The position numbers and the translations under genes were made by a program. DNA of 64,000 nucleotides from contig OY987298.1 of the NCBI GenBank assembly GCA_963920635.1, positions 19,935,647 through 19,999,646 on the forward strand, given 5' to 3'. This stretch comes from Pseudeuparius sepicola. Taxonomy: Eukaryota > Arthropoda > Insecta > Coleoptera > Anthribidae. Below are positions 1 through 12,800 of this stretch, piece by piece (position 1 is the stretch's first letter; each line of letters starts with the position of its first letter). The notes under the pieces are model-generated. The model made no database searches, was not told the origin of the DNA, and saw only the letters and a list, made by a program, of their open reading frames with translations.

Positions 1-195
1 GGAGTAAAAGTACGATCCAAAAAGAGCACAAGTGTCGCCCTCTTGAGATACGTGGAAATCGACAGTTTCAGCTGATTCTCCATCCCCAAAAACACACCAG
101 TGCCAAATTTCAGTTCAGCAGCTCGATTACTTTGGGAGACATTATTCAATTTCAGAAAAATAACTATAAAGGTCATGTATCTCAGAAACAAAGAA

Positions 196-220
196 CTTTA
201 GGAAATAATATTTCCTAAAG
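196..220. repeat. Short palindrome
   Basis: A 25-bp palindrome, CTTTAGGAAATA.ATATTTCCTAAAG in form, with no other recognised signal. Confidence 0.6.
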
Positions 221-1075
221 AATAAAAAAATATAATCATATGTTTATATAAGCAACCCCCGTTACTATGGGTTTTCCTACAAAATGTCGAAGCCCTGATC
301 AAAAACCCTGGGACACCCTGTATATTTCTGAAAAACTGCGTGACGCCACAACTGATTGAACCATAGGGTTCCTTTTCCTAATAAAGGAACCCTAATTGAA
401 CCTAGATTAGCAGATCCTTTGTTCTCCAGACTCAGAGTGACCTATTCAAAATATTCCAAAAGCCTACTTTAGTCTTCAAAAGCTGTCACTGGCAGTCAGG
501 AAGTGTAATAAATCCCTTCTCTTTGCTAGTCCCCTCTCGCTCAAAATGGAAGTCTCATACTCGATTATACAAGGGCTCTCATTATTAGGGTATTGGATGA
601 AAATAACAGCGAACAGGCCCAGGCAATTTTGTATTTAAGAAGGTAGGGGTAGGTATAGAAAATAATGATATAGTCGTTTCGCCGAATATTGAGGACGTTG
701 ACAGTTCGTTTGAAATTTGCTAAATTCCCTAGATTGCCTGGAATGGCGGGAAAGACTAGGGACGTATTAGGGCATATTGGGTAAGCTAAATTTTCGGACG
801 TTTATAAAATGTAAAATCGAAACCGATCTATTTTTGTATTGTTTCTGTCTGGACACCCAGAAGTAGCAATACATTTCTGAGTTTAGTGGTGTAAACAAAA
901 AATTGTGACAAAAAATGAAATACAGCCCTGGAACCCCTGATTTTTGTAGGTAGGCATGAACTAAATTACCAATGTGTCAATTCTGTGGTCGGGAGACAGT
1001 GTTACCAATTATTATTACAGCAAGGAAATTGCTTGCACTCCCATAGTGTGGGAGTATTTAGGATATACCTTATAC

Positions 1076-1109
1076 CAAAGATCATGATACTCGAATATCA
1101 TGATCTTTG
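1076..1109. repeat. Short hairpin
   Basis: Perfect 14-bp arms (CAAAGATCATGATA) flank a 6-base loop (CTCGAA). Confidence 0.6.
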
Positions 1110-1371
1110 CTTATACCATTGAGTAAAGGCCTCTATCTTTACCAAATGGTTATACCCATTTATATGGTAGGAGTGTTATTTTAATTTTTTATAGATAAAT
1201 ATGAGGGAGGGCCAATGTAGGATTATATATTTTAAGTTATAATTACCATTTTTCTACTTTGGATAATATATACAGTGTACAGTGTGACAAAAAATAGTCT
1301 GCATCATAAGGGAAATGTTTTTTGTTTCCATATCTATTTAAAATTGGACTTTGTGAGCAGTTTATAATGAA

Positions 1372-2067
1372 CAGGGTGATCCACATAACATTTTACCCCA
1401 TCTTAACTTCTTTATTTTTCGAGTTAAAGAAAGTAACGTAGAGACAAAAGTTTTAGGATATCTAGTAGGCTTTTCCACGGCCCTTTGAAATTGATGTAAA
1501 AGCTGTACAAACACCAAACTTATGATTCCTATATGTATACGCCTGTTTTATGTTAGATCCAGCCGTTTTTAAAATACAATTTTCTCATGCTGTCACACTG
1601 TACCTTAGAAACGAAACGTTTGTGGTTAATGGAGTATGAGAAAAATGATGACACTACACTCTATTCAATCAAAATGCAAGTGGCGTGTAAACATTTACAC
1701 GATTGACGCACGTGAACAATTCTGAGGGCTAATACGAGGCAGGGCCGCATTAAGAACGATCTCTATGAATTTTATAATATAAAATATTAAAATAATATGC
1801 CCCAGTATTAAGAACTTTAAAAACAAACTTTTATGGCACACCTAGTCATTCACTTACCTGCAAATTTCTACTATTAACACAAATCGTAGCTCCAATAATC
1901 AATAAACAGCGAAAGAATTATAACCGAAAAAATTAAAAGTCCACTTGCAACTCAATACACCTCTGTAATAAATAACGCTGCTAAAAGTTTTGCCTCTACA
2001 TTGTTTCTTTTAACTCAAGAAAATAAAGAAGTTAAGATGGGGGTAAAATGTTATGTGGATCACCCTG
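1372..2067. mobile_element. CAGGGTG-ended inverted-repeat element (MITE)
   Basis: The left end CAGGGTGATCCACATAACAT and the right end are near-perfect inverted copies over about 60-90 bp. A TA follows the right end. There is no coding capacity. This is one of many elements here with the same first seven bases. Confidence 0.8.
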
Positions 2068-3695
2068 TACACTCATAAACTGCATGAATAACCCAGTACA
2101 AGGATAAAAAAATGAAGTAGGCAAAAGTGGTCACATGACTTGTGGTAACTGTCAAATTTTACATTTTACAAAAAAAATCAAAATGTCACTTATTTGCCGA
2201 AATATCAAAAAAACTTATATAAAAAAATTTCGTTGCAATTCTTCCCCAGCTAGCGTGTTCGGTTGCTATGATGTCCATAACGATAGGGGGGGGGACAGAC
2301 CTTTTCGACATATACAAGAATCAATGAGAAGTTGAACAATTTCTTATTGATAAAGAGAACAACTCGATTTTGGCTTTTGTGCTAATCTACGGTACGTTAT
2401 CTGTGGTGCCCTGAATTCATTTTATGAAGCCGCTAACAGTTTATTTATGCTGTTTCAACTGACTAGGAAGACTACACAAAGTAGGTATAAGCCTTCACAG
2501 CAATTTATATAGTATGTTCTCATATACTCAAAGGTCTTCCTTCAGTTGTATATTAGGTTAATAATAATAATAAGGTTAGTGGGTACGATGCTCCGATCAA
2601 ATATCTATAGATAAAGCATACAATAAATAAACCGTGGCCAAGATTATAAGAAATCAACAGGTATCTGTTTACTATTAAGACCCAAGTGCAGAGGCGTCGG
2701 GTTGTCAAAATTCTGAAGGGAGTAAATAATCAAGAAGAAATGTTATTTCTTGAATTTGTAAAAAAATTAAATTGTCAATGCAATGCGCGATGTCCCAGTA
2801 GGGGTTATCAAAGGCGGGCATTGCCACACTCGGGTTTTCCAAGGAAGACGTCGCCCCCTTTTGAAATTTCTGAGGAGGGCATGAGCCCCGTTCTCCCCGT
2901 GAAATCGGCGTCCCTACGGGCTCAAGGCCGACCCAAGCAATACATGGCTGACACTGTCATTACGTTTGGCAGCTAAAAGTTTTTCTTGTAAAAACGCGTG
3001 TATTTAGTGGTAGTGGAAAGTATTAGTTTTATTTCAACTAAATCCTGCCAGTATATGTTCAAAAGTTGTGTCCTATGCGAAAATCTCGCTGATCCGGAAA
3101 GCAGCGGAGTTGGCACAGGTAAGTAAATCATTACATGATGGGGTTCGTCATATTTCTCATACTCATCTTTTTTCCATGAAAGCCTCAGACAAAGAAATAA
3201 ACGGACAAAGTATTAAATATATCGGTACCTATTCAGCTGTTATTATTTTTATATTTTGATTTTTAGATTTCCAAAAGACGCAAATTTAAGAACCCAGTCA
3301 TACCATAGGAAAGGAAAAAATTGACCCGAACATAGAATACAGGATATAGATATCATTTTCCTAGTGAAGACCTGATAAAAAAAAAACAAGTGGATTACAT
3401 ATTTAACAATTAATTTTAATTGTAATGCAGGTTGAAAGAATCTGCTGACTCTGTTATCAGAGATTCGGCAAGTGAAATTCGATAAGGATTGCCTGAAGTA
3501 CAAAACAGTTCATCCACAGAATTAACTGACACTGCCTTGGTGACAATAAACTCCAAGAATAGACAATCCACAAAGAAGTAAGTTCCAATATTATCGCAGA
3601 AAATATAGCATATACTTTTGTGGAACTATATTTTCTGTGATGCTATATTAAAGTTTTTACAACAATTATTTTGATAATTCAAACTTAAAATTAAC

Positions 3696-4015
3696 AAGTG
3701 TATTAGTTGAGACAAGTCACAAGGATGAATAAAATCTATCAATAAAGTTTCACCACTTATCCAAAACATGTTATCCAGACATGCTGATTTGTTAAAAATA
3801 TACATATAATAAAGTTTAAAAAATCGCTTAGGGCAAAATAAAACCCTGTGTGAAGTTGGGAAATATCCAGTATATACCTAGACTATTTTAGGTGTATTAA
3901 TTGGGACAAGGGTCAATAAAATATATCAATCGTTTTTTAATATAATCTCTATATATTATTATAAATTCTAGGCTAACTTTTCTTGACCCTTATCTCAACT
4001 AATATGCTTGATAAA
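3696..4015. repeat. Imperfect inverted repeat in the THAP region
   Basis: The stretch with TTAGTTGAGACAAG near 3704 recurs inverted (CTTATCTCAACTAAT) near 3990, and a direct variant lies near 3896. It is probably a small decayed element. Confidence 0.35.
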
Positions 4016-4214
4016 TTTCATTTCATTTCAAAAGATTACCTATTAAGATTAATCCCCATCAAGAAAACGTTAAGTCCCGTGGAAAGATGTATACCCAAAT
4101 AACAACAATGAAAACAAAATTTTGATTAACTTTTTGAATGACCCATAAACATCTTACCATATAATTTGCCAGAAGACTTGCACCACAGAATAAATAGCTT
4201 TGCAACAGAAGCCT

Positions 4215-4415
4215 CCTTACGGACATGTGTCAAAAATAAGCGAGTCTCCATTTCAATTTACAGAAAGACAGACGATATTTTAAGCATAAATTTGGTTCTA
4301 ATGCAATCTCTTTTCTGTGTAGATTATAGTAAAATCAAATAAAATGCACATTATTCATGTATTTAGGAGAGATTTCGCTAAAAAGCGAGTCTCCTTTTGA
4401 CACATGTCGTTAAGG
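4215..4415. mobile_element. Short MITE with 20-bp terminal inverted repeats
   Basis: The ends CCTTACGGACATGTGTCAAAA and the inverse of TTTTGACACATGTCGTTAAGG face each other, with GCGAGTCTCC next to each end. The element is 201 bp with no coding potential and lies between THAP pseudogene exons. Confidence 0.6.
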
Positions 4416-4849
4416 AATGGTCTGTATTACTCGTTAGTCTGTGCTTGCACCTTTTTGCTTCACTTCACTTAATGGATGGTATTTTCTTATATTAGCTGCT
4501 TTCATTTTGTGCTAATTTAATGAACAATTTAATTTTTTTGTTTGTCGATTTCAGCCAAACACGGATAAATAATATGTCAAAGAGGGCATTTCGATCAAGA
4601 AGTTAATACCTATGTACTAATTCCGGTAGTTCCACCACTGTTCATTCAACAGTCTTAAATTCATTGCACTGTATAAAATTATAAAATTTTGTTTAAAAAT
4701 AACCCTAGTATAATTTTTTTTTCATTTCCAGACGTATATGTACATTAAAAAAGCAGAGATATTTTGGGGACATCAAAAGCGACGACATGAGTAGTCCAAA
4801 GAGAGCCATACGTGCTTGGGCAATATGCAAGAAAACATTTTTAAAATGA

Positions 4850-6335
4850 AGTAAAAAATATAAAATAAGTTTATTCCTAATGATTCAAATCAACCAATAA
4901 TATATTAGTACATAGAAGTTAATATCCAAAAATTGTAAATATCTGATAAGAAACTGATTTAGGTAAATTTAGAATATTTTTAACCTAATCCCTCATAAGC
5001 CTAGGTTTTTTATCATCATTTATGTAAAATTATGTAAATAAGTACCTAGTTATATTGTTTCTAAGTGTTTTTGTATTGTATGTTTGTAGCCTTAAATGAA
5101 AATACAATGTTTATTAGAATAGTTATTGTTTTAATTTTTGGCCCCTTGGAATATACGCGCCCATGTCGTTAATCAACACTGATATTGAGGTTATGTATTT
5201 TGTTATTGTAGGCCAGGAACATTTTATACGTGTAAAAACCAGGTTTTACTTATCTAGTCATATTTGATCGGAGGTACGATGACAAAATAGTTATTTATGC
5301 AACAAGTGCATAAAGTAGTACTTTTTATGGGAAAGTCCCATGAATGAAAAAAAGACACTTTATGCACGAGTTTCATACATTATTTTTTATACGATCGTGC
5401 TTAAACATTGAAATATTTGGGATGGGATTTTTGTGTTATATACTAAAGGGCATATAAATGCACTATGCTTTTCAATTACGAGGATTATAATATTTAGATC
5501 GCGGTCTCACTACGTTTACACATAGTATTGAAATCGATTTGAATATGTTTCTAGAATTACTGAAAACCGCATGAAGAGATTTTGAGATTGATTTGAATCT
5601 CAAAATAAATTTTCTTATTTTCGGGATTTAACGCCACATTTACCATTTATGAAAACACCAAACTGCATTACACTGAATTCGATTCCAAACTCCATGTAAA
5701 CATAGTAAGGAAGTTTAGAGTGAAAAAAAGTTAACTTTTTTTCACTCTAAACTGCTCAGAGTGAAAAAAAGTAAGTTTTTTTAACTTGTTAAAAAATATA
5801 TACTTTAGGCATTTAAAAAGGTTAAAAAAAAAGTTTTTATAACGTATAAAAATCATTTTTCTACACTTATTATGATTTGTTTGAGAAACACTTCAATAAT
5901 TATTTACAAAAAAATCAAATTTGCCATTTCAATGTTATTTCCATATTTTTTTATTCCAATCTTCCTGGCATACAAAAAAGTGTGCAGATCACAAAATTAT
6001 ACTTCTGGACGAAATTAAGGCACCAACATACAAAAATTCAAATTATATTTACACTAATTAACTAACGCAATTTCTTGCTTTTCATTTAGTTTCCATTGAT
6101 TTATTTTTCCATGAAATTATTTAAAAAAAAATGCAATTTTTGTGGGGTTTGTTACGTTGGTGCGTTAATTTTGTTCAGGAGTTTATTTGAAATTAATTAG
6201 TTTTGAGAGTTATTTCTCAGCCATTCTTATGTTTTTTTGTTTAATTTTTTTAAGATGTGGCATAGTTTCGAATCTCCATTTATCTGTTTAATTAAAAGGG
6301 ACAAATGTTAATATAACCCACAAATTAATAAAATG
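4850..6335. other. Intergenic, no gene seen
   Basis: AT-rich sequence downstream of the helicase and the THAP pseudogene. A 40-bp palindrome occurs at 5713-5752. No supported coding region. Confidence 0.5.
5713..5752. repeat. Perfect 40-bp palindrome
   Basis: Arms of 20 bp (GTTTAGAGTGAAAAAAAGTT) meet without a loop. A third partial copy (CAGAGTGAAAAAAAGT) follows immediately. Confidence 0.7.
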
Positions 6336-6341
6336 TTTATT
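6336..6341 (-). promoter_or_regulatory. Candidate polyadenylation signal of the DHX30-like gene
   Basis: AATAAA on the minus strand, about 315 bp past the stop codon. Several other A/T-rich hexamers are nearby, so the exact site is uncertain. Confidence 0.35.
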
Positions 6342-6656
6342 TACTAATAATGATAAATAAAAACCAGATCACATTGGTAAAACTATTCAGTCAACAAATT
6401 CCTAAACTTTCTATCACTTAAACTAAGAACAAAACTTTAATGGATACAAATTCTGAGCGTGATTTTTGTAAATAGGACAAACTTTATACATGCCAAACAT
6501 ACAAAATTGCAAAGAAAGCCATCCGCAATTCCTATTCAAAGCAAAGAAATCTTTCAGAATAATCTATAACATAAGGATTCATACTTGCACTTAAACTATC
6601 AAAATATGCCATACCAAATAAAAATAGATCTCTCTACAACAACAAAAAAAGGAAGC

Positions 6657-6828
6657 TTACATTTTGTGTTTTTGTAATATAATATTGATTTCTTTCAAAA
6701 TAGAACTCCATGCATTGTCCGCATCCTCATTTGACTCACCGGCATAGTATCGTTGGGTCAACTGGTGAATATAATAATCGTAACAGGCCTTTAAGGCACT
6801 TCTACAGTTGAGCATCGCTTCAGCTTGC
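6657..6828 (-). CDS. DHX30: DHX30-like last exon with stop codon
   Basis: The terminal 56 residues (AEAMLNCRSALKACYDYYIH to KHKM, then TAA) form an amphipathic helix comparable to the C-terminal helix of DHX30. The acceptor is ttttgtag|G. A reverse-strand AATAAA lies about 315 bp downstream, at 6336-6341. Confidence 0.8.
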
Positions 6829-9800
6829 CTACAAAAAAATCCTATTAGAATAATGTAGGAGTAAGCAAGATTGAAAACTTTCCAAGAAAAAATGAGTTTA
6901 TATTCAGCGTATCTTTTGTATGCATAATCACAACTAAACGATTATGTCACAGAGAAGACAGAATATCTTGTCACATACAGTCTGTTTCACTTCAAGTCGA
7001 GACAATTCATTATTTTTTTACGGGTTGACCGATTTTCAAAAACTTTTTTTTTTAAATATAGTGCTCCGAAAGATCTATATTTTGCCACTAATTTTTCAGA
7101 TTCGTCTTTTCCATGACCTACTACGATCAAAATTATACCCCCAAAAACTGCAAAAGTACATTAGGCATTTTTTTAGGAAAAAAATTAATAGCATACCCGA
7201 AAACCCCACATACCAAGTTTCACGGTCATAACTTCTACAGGGCGTTCACAAAATAGCTTCAAACATAGCAAAAGTACGGTTTTTCGGAGTACTCTGTACA
7301 AACACCGAGAGATATTTTAAAATTATTTCTATGCAGTTTGATTAGGGCTCACATAAGCCATCAATTCCCACGATTTCGTGGCCCTGCTTTATACAGGGCG
7401 TTGGCATTAAAAATACAAAAATCGAAAAAAAAAACGATTTTTCTCGTGGTGTTTTTTTTTACATTTTTTCCACATTTTTAACTTATGCCTATTAAAAAAC
7501 ATAAACAATATTAAATTTTAGAAAGTATTTTCAATAAAAAGCACCCTATTTTTATTTGAAAAAATTTAACAATTGATTAGTATCCACGTATCCAGGGGGC
7601 TCTTTATTGAAAATACTTTCCAAAATTTAATATTATTTATGTTTTTTAATAGGCCATAAGTTAAAAATGTGGAAAAAATGTAAAAAAAAACACCACAAGA
7701 AAAATCGATTTTTGTATTCTTAATGCCAACGCCCTGTATAAAGCAGGGCCACGAAATCATGGGAATTGATGGCTTATGTGAGCCCTAATCAAACTGCATA
7801 GAAATAATTTTAAAATATCTCTCGGTGTTTGTACAGAGTACTCCGATAAACCGTATTTTTGCTATGTTTGAAGCTATTGAACACACTGTATAAGTTATGA
7901 CCGTGAAATTTGGTATGTGGGGTTTTTGGGTATGGCCAATACGACTGTGCTATTCATTTTTTTCCTAAAAAAATGCCTAATGTACTTTTGCAGTTTTTGG
8001 GGGTATAACTTTGATCGTAGTAGGTCATGGAAAAGACGAATCTGAAAAAAAATAGTGTCAAAATGTAGATCTTTCGGAGCACTACATTTTTAAAAAAAGT
8101 TTTTGAAAATCGTTCAACCTGTAAAAAAATAATGAATTGTCTCGACTTGAAGTGAAACACACTGTATATGTCAAAATTGAACCTGGCTTTAAACGGTAAT
8201 AAAATAATTAATCTATTGTATGTAACTGTGGACACATCCCCATACAGGGTGATTCAGTTATGATGTAAAAAAATTAACTACATAGTGGAGGATCAATAAA
8301 AAAAAATTTTGGAGACGTTTAAAATGTGGGGCAAAAAAAACCTTAGCACCCGAGTAATTCAAGGCACCTGATTCCAAGGAACCATCTGAGGTGAGCGATG
8401 TTGCCACATTTCATTGTCAGTGTCCAATCCTTTGAATAAAGAACCCAAGGAATAGTCCACGAGCCGGCCGCATGATTTCAACTCTCATAAGATTATAGAA
8501 TGAGATGTTATGTAAAATGTAGGGTATATTTCTTTATTTGAAGCGAATAGGTTGCCTCAGATAATATGGTGCCGTTCTAAAAATCAAAGGAGGTGGTAAA
8601 TTTCTTAATTGAGTCTTGTCCTTTCCTCCAGTATTGAAAAGAAACCTCGAAAATCCGATCTTTAACCAAATTTCCCGACTCACGATTTTTTTTTTTTTTT
8701 CGAGAAACTGCAGAATTAGCGAAATTGACGGGAAATCCTGAGAAACCGCTCTTAGAAATTACATGTTTTTTCTATTTTTTTTTATTTTTCGGGGACGAGG
8801 GAAGCTTTAAAAATTCCAACCCCAGAGACCCGAGCCGAAATAACATAGCACGGCGAAAAAGGGCAGTTTCTGACAGTTTTTGGACTTTGGCTTTTAGGTG
8901 ACGGGAAATGCCAACCAATCTCGTAAAAAAGATGTGTCCCACCTGCGATGGTAGTTTTTTTTTCGCCAAAAATCCTTAATAACTCGAAAACGGGAATAAT
9001 TTACCTGAAAAAGTTTCGTTAAATATGTTGACCTGTTATCTCGCCGTACTGTCAGATCTCCCGAAAAACGCGTTTGAAAAATTTTTTTTTCCTGGGAATC
9101 ATACGGTATATGGCACTGGCTGTATAGCGGGACTTCGCACACAACTCGCGTCCTCGAGGTCCAGACTTGCCCCCGTCTTTCGCGCCGTATTTAACAGCGG
9201 AGGATTTTCAGGGCCCGAAAATACGCCTATCGGATTTCTAAAGGACCAAGGGACCCTTTTTTTATTGTTGCTCCATGGGCCTTCTTTCATATTTTGTTCT
9301 ATAACCATATGAGAGTAGATTTGAATAAAAATTAACAGCAACTTGCAACCAATGGTGTAGTTCAATGCCAGTAGGGGTATTAGCCCTCGGAGTAGTTGTT
9401 TCTGTTGCTTCTATCTTTTGAATCCATCCACTCCGGATTTTGCCTACGTCCATCTGATGATTCCCAAAGAGGATGAAACCGGTAATGGGCTAGCTGGGAT
9501 CATTGTGCCTGCAGCATGTCAGGACATGTCCCAACAAAGATAGCAATATCTTTGACGTTACGTTGGTGAAGGAGAAAACTTTGATCTGTAACTTGCAACC
9601 TATATACTTGCTTCAAGTAAAGAAATATACTGTCTACATTTTACATAACATCTTATTCTAGAATATTATGAGAGTTGAAATCATGCGGCTGGCTCTCATA
9701 CTAGAAGGAGTAAATTTGGGCTTAACGCTCAACCGGGACAGTCTCTGCATATGGCGGGAGTCCGTTTCCATTTTTACAATAGCGCACACCTCTGAGTTGT

Positions 9801-12800
9801 TTCACAAACTAATCGAGGCAGAAATCCTCATTTCTTGTGAAATCAGTACCTACAGTATAGGCAAAAAGTTATAAGGCACGTTTTAGTCTTTAAGTTTAGG
9901 AATCCTTGATAGTACCGCAATTCTAATTTTAAATTTCCAATTATGAAGAAGTAGCTACCTACCTACACAAATGCCTACGCCACTTTGGTACATGTCCTCA
10001 AAAGTTAATTTAAATTACAAAATTACTTACCGATGGATTATTATCCCCAAACATTTTAGTTTTGGCGGTCAGGGAAGTGCGACAAGCAGCACAGCGAAGC
10101 GTAATAACTCGAAAATGTTTCTAAATACCACATACTGACACATATCACCGTGTCAGATATCAAAATATTGTGTCAAAACTTGGTTCCTACTCGGAGCGAT
10201 TTTTCATGTATTTTATAATACACATAGAGCTTTGACTCCTTCCTGGGATTCTTTATTCAAAGGTTCAACCTTATTAATGAAAGTTAATCTGAATAAATAA
10301 GAAATACTTACCTGTCTTTTAGCTTTTATCTGCAATATCGGGATTGTCCGACTTGATTCCTCAAATGGCAATGTTGTATTCACATCACACATTTACTTGA
10401 GAAGTTTTCGAGAGTTCCAACACACAATAATTTTCATAGTTTTTAAATGACACGAGAAAATTGTTATCAGTGACACGGACAAACTCTAAAGGTGTCTATC
10501 CGTTTTGTACATTGTACGTTTTCTGTTTTTCCTGTTTATTTTTGGTAAACCATACCATAGCCTAGCGACTGACATTGTTCACGTTTAGGTTGCCACTAGT
10601 GGCTCTCTCTTTTTACTCTTGTTGACACCATAAGGTGGGCTTGTTACATATTTCTGTATACCTACGAGAGAGGATGGCAAGTTCTGTCGGCAACGCCGGA
10701 TAATAGATGGCTCTGATGTCACAAATACTTGGAATTTTAAATATAAGCTGTACCTAATTTTTTAAATGTACCTATAATTTATTGAAAGCATTAGAAATGT
10801 ATCAGTTTGTTAATTTATATGTTTTTGTGAGTTAAAACTAAAGAAAAGTGATAATACTGTGGATATTTTGAATTCTCACAATTTATTAGATACACTTTAG
10901 AATAGAACTGAAAGTTTTATTTTTTAAAAGGACAAATAATAATGCAACAAATTAAAAATTTACACACCTATTATTACTTCATCCGATCTCCACAATAAAT
11001 TGACTGCTAGTGCCATCTAGTGATAGAGCAGCAACATCTTGATGTTCTGCAGGTATTTGTCATTTTCTTACACGCTAGGAGGGTTACAGATTTCTTATAT
11101 GACAGAGGCATGACCCTCGTAAAATAAACTGGGCTGCTTTTCCAATGTTGATAGGCAGTTAATGTGTGGGCCGGTGTGTATGGAGACCCTGCGATTGGAT
11201 TGTATTCTCGGCGACGGTTTATACATGATGGGCCCCAGCACATTTTGCACGGACAATCCATGGATTTTTGGCCCAGCACTGTCTGGATCGCTAGATTGAA
11301 TTAGCTACGCCATGGTCAGCAGATTCCCGGTCTTTAATCCAATGGGCTTTTGTGTTTGGGGGTATTTACATGAAATGCATTGTGTATAAAACTGACGTTG
11401 ACAGTGAGCAAGAGTTACTTGCATGAATAAGATGCTGCCATTCAAATCCACAATAATCCCGGTTTATTTGCGCCTATTCGTGGATTGCTTACGAACATAA
11501 TTAATAACTTGTTATTCAAGTTAATGGTAGCATTTTTAAACTGCCCCTTTAACTAGTGATAGTGCTTTTTGATGCAAGTTGCACTTTATGTACTTAGTTT
11601 TGTGTACTGTTTGTTCCTGCACAGTCCTTCGCAGTATTCCCGGTGGAAGAAATCCACGTGGCCATGGTTGTCAGACTGAGTACCTCGCCACAAACAACTT
11701 GTATCGGCCGAGGGAAAACAAGAGGTCCCTACGCAAGGCACTAATTACTGTTAACGGATTTTTGGATATTAAAAAACGGAAAAAATAACTAAAATAAAAA
11801 TTATCAAACTTTTTGTTTTTTATACTCAATATTTCGACATTTCTGGGGATAAGTTAAAAATAAATAAATTTATGATATGATGGTGCAACTGGAAACTGCG
11901 CGCCGGTAGTTGCAGGCTTCCACACGATGTTTACTAGCTCGGCCAGCCAGAAGCACCGTTAATTAGAGGTTCAAATGAACTTCTGAAGATAATTTTTTAT
12001 TTATTTTTGTTCATTTTAGAATTTTTTTAATTTTTGATTCTTATTACGCTAATTTTTATCCACCTGTAGTTAGAATTTTTTACATCATGACTGAATCACT
12101 ACATATAGGCTGATATACAGAGTGAGTCTGAAATAACTGGAATCCTTTTTTTTTTGTAAGAGAGATGGTCATTCTGAACAACTTTTCTTAATAATTTTTT
12201 TTCCTATCACCGAAATTTTTCTCTAATTTTTTTAAAATTTACCAACATTCATTTCATGGATAGAATAGCGTAAACTTGGTCTCAAAATACTATACTAGTT
12301 GATGATTTACCATTTTCTACTCGGTTGTTAGCAGGGCGCCAGTGCCGTGTTTTCATAGAGGGGGGATTTTAAGAAAAGTGGTTCAGAATGACCATCTCTA
12401 TTACCCAAAAAAGGATGCCAGTTATTTTAGACTCACCCTGTATACATAGGTCTGTGCTGTGCAGAGCTGGAAAAGATCGTGACAAAAAAGATCTAGATCA
12501 TGGATCAGATCATTTAAAAAAAAGATCAAAGATCGTTTAAAAATAGATCATTCGATCTAAGATCTTTTAAACGATCTAAGATCTTCTAACCGATCTAAGA
12601 TCTTCTAACCGATCTAAAATCTTCTAAATGATCTAAGATCTTCTAACCGATCTAAGGTCTTTTAAAATAGTCTAACCGATCTAAAATCTTCTAAATGATC
12701 TAAGGTCTTCAAACCGATCTAAGGTCTTTTAAAATAGATCTTTTCATACAAAAACGATCTTAGATCAAAGATTGTCTAAAAACGATCTGTTTAAAAAAAT

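Larger units (their letters stand above)
1..1371. other. Intergenic, repeat-derived, no gene seen
   Basis: AT-rich sequence with no supported coding region. It holds an unpaired element end (CACCCTG|TA at 314-320) and two hairpins described separately. Confidence 0.5.
3055..4849 (+). pseudogene. Decayed THAP-domain gene
   Basis: Pieces of a THAP zinc-finger gene are visible. An ATG exon reads MFKSCVLCENLADP (3055-3118, donor gtaagt). RFPKDANLRTQ begins near 3264, and YHFPSEDLIKKK near 3351, in shifted frames. A later exon (3431-3577, acceptor tgcag, donor gtaagt) reads LKESADSVIRDSASEIR with one in-frame stop. A last exon (4732-4849) reads LKKQRYFGDIKSDDMSSPKR and ends in TGA. FPK, HF-SEDL and RYFGD are hallmarks of THAP proteins, including P-element-like transposases. 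Stops and frame changes indicate decay. It could be a THAP transposon remnant or a degraded host gene. Confidence 0.5.

Noticed and set aside
2686..2976. 96-aa plus frame beginning MQRRRVVKILK
   Set aside because: No domain, no splice context and no similarity to the THAP pieces downstream; possible chance frame.
9025..9365. Overlapping frames on both strands near 9.0-9.4 kb
   Set aside because: They lie inside the decayed 8245-12103 transposon and show no domain.
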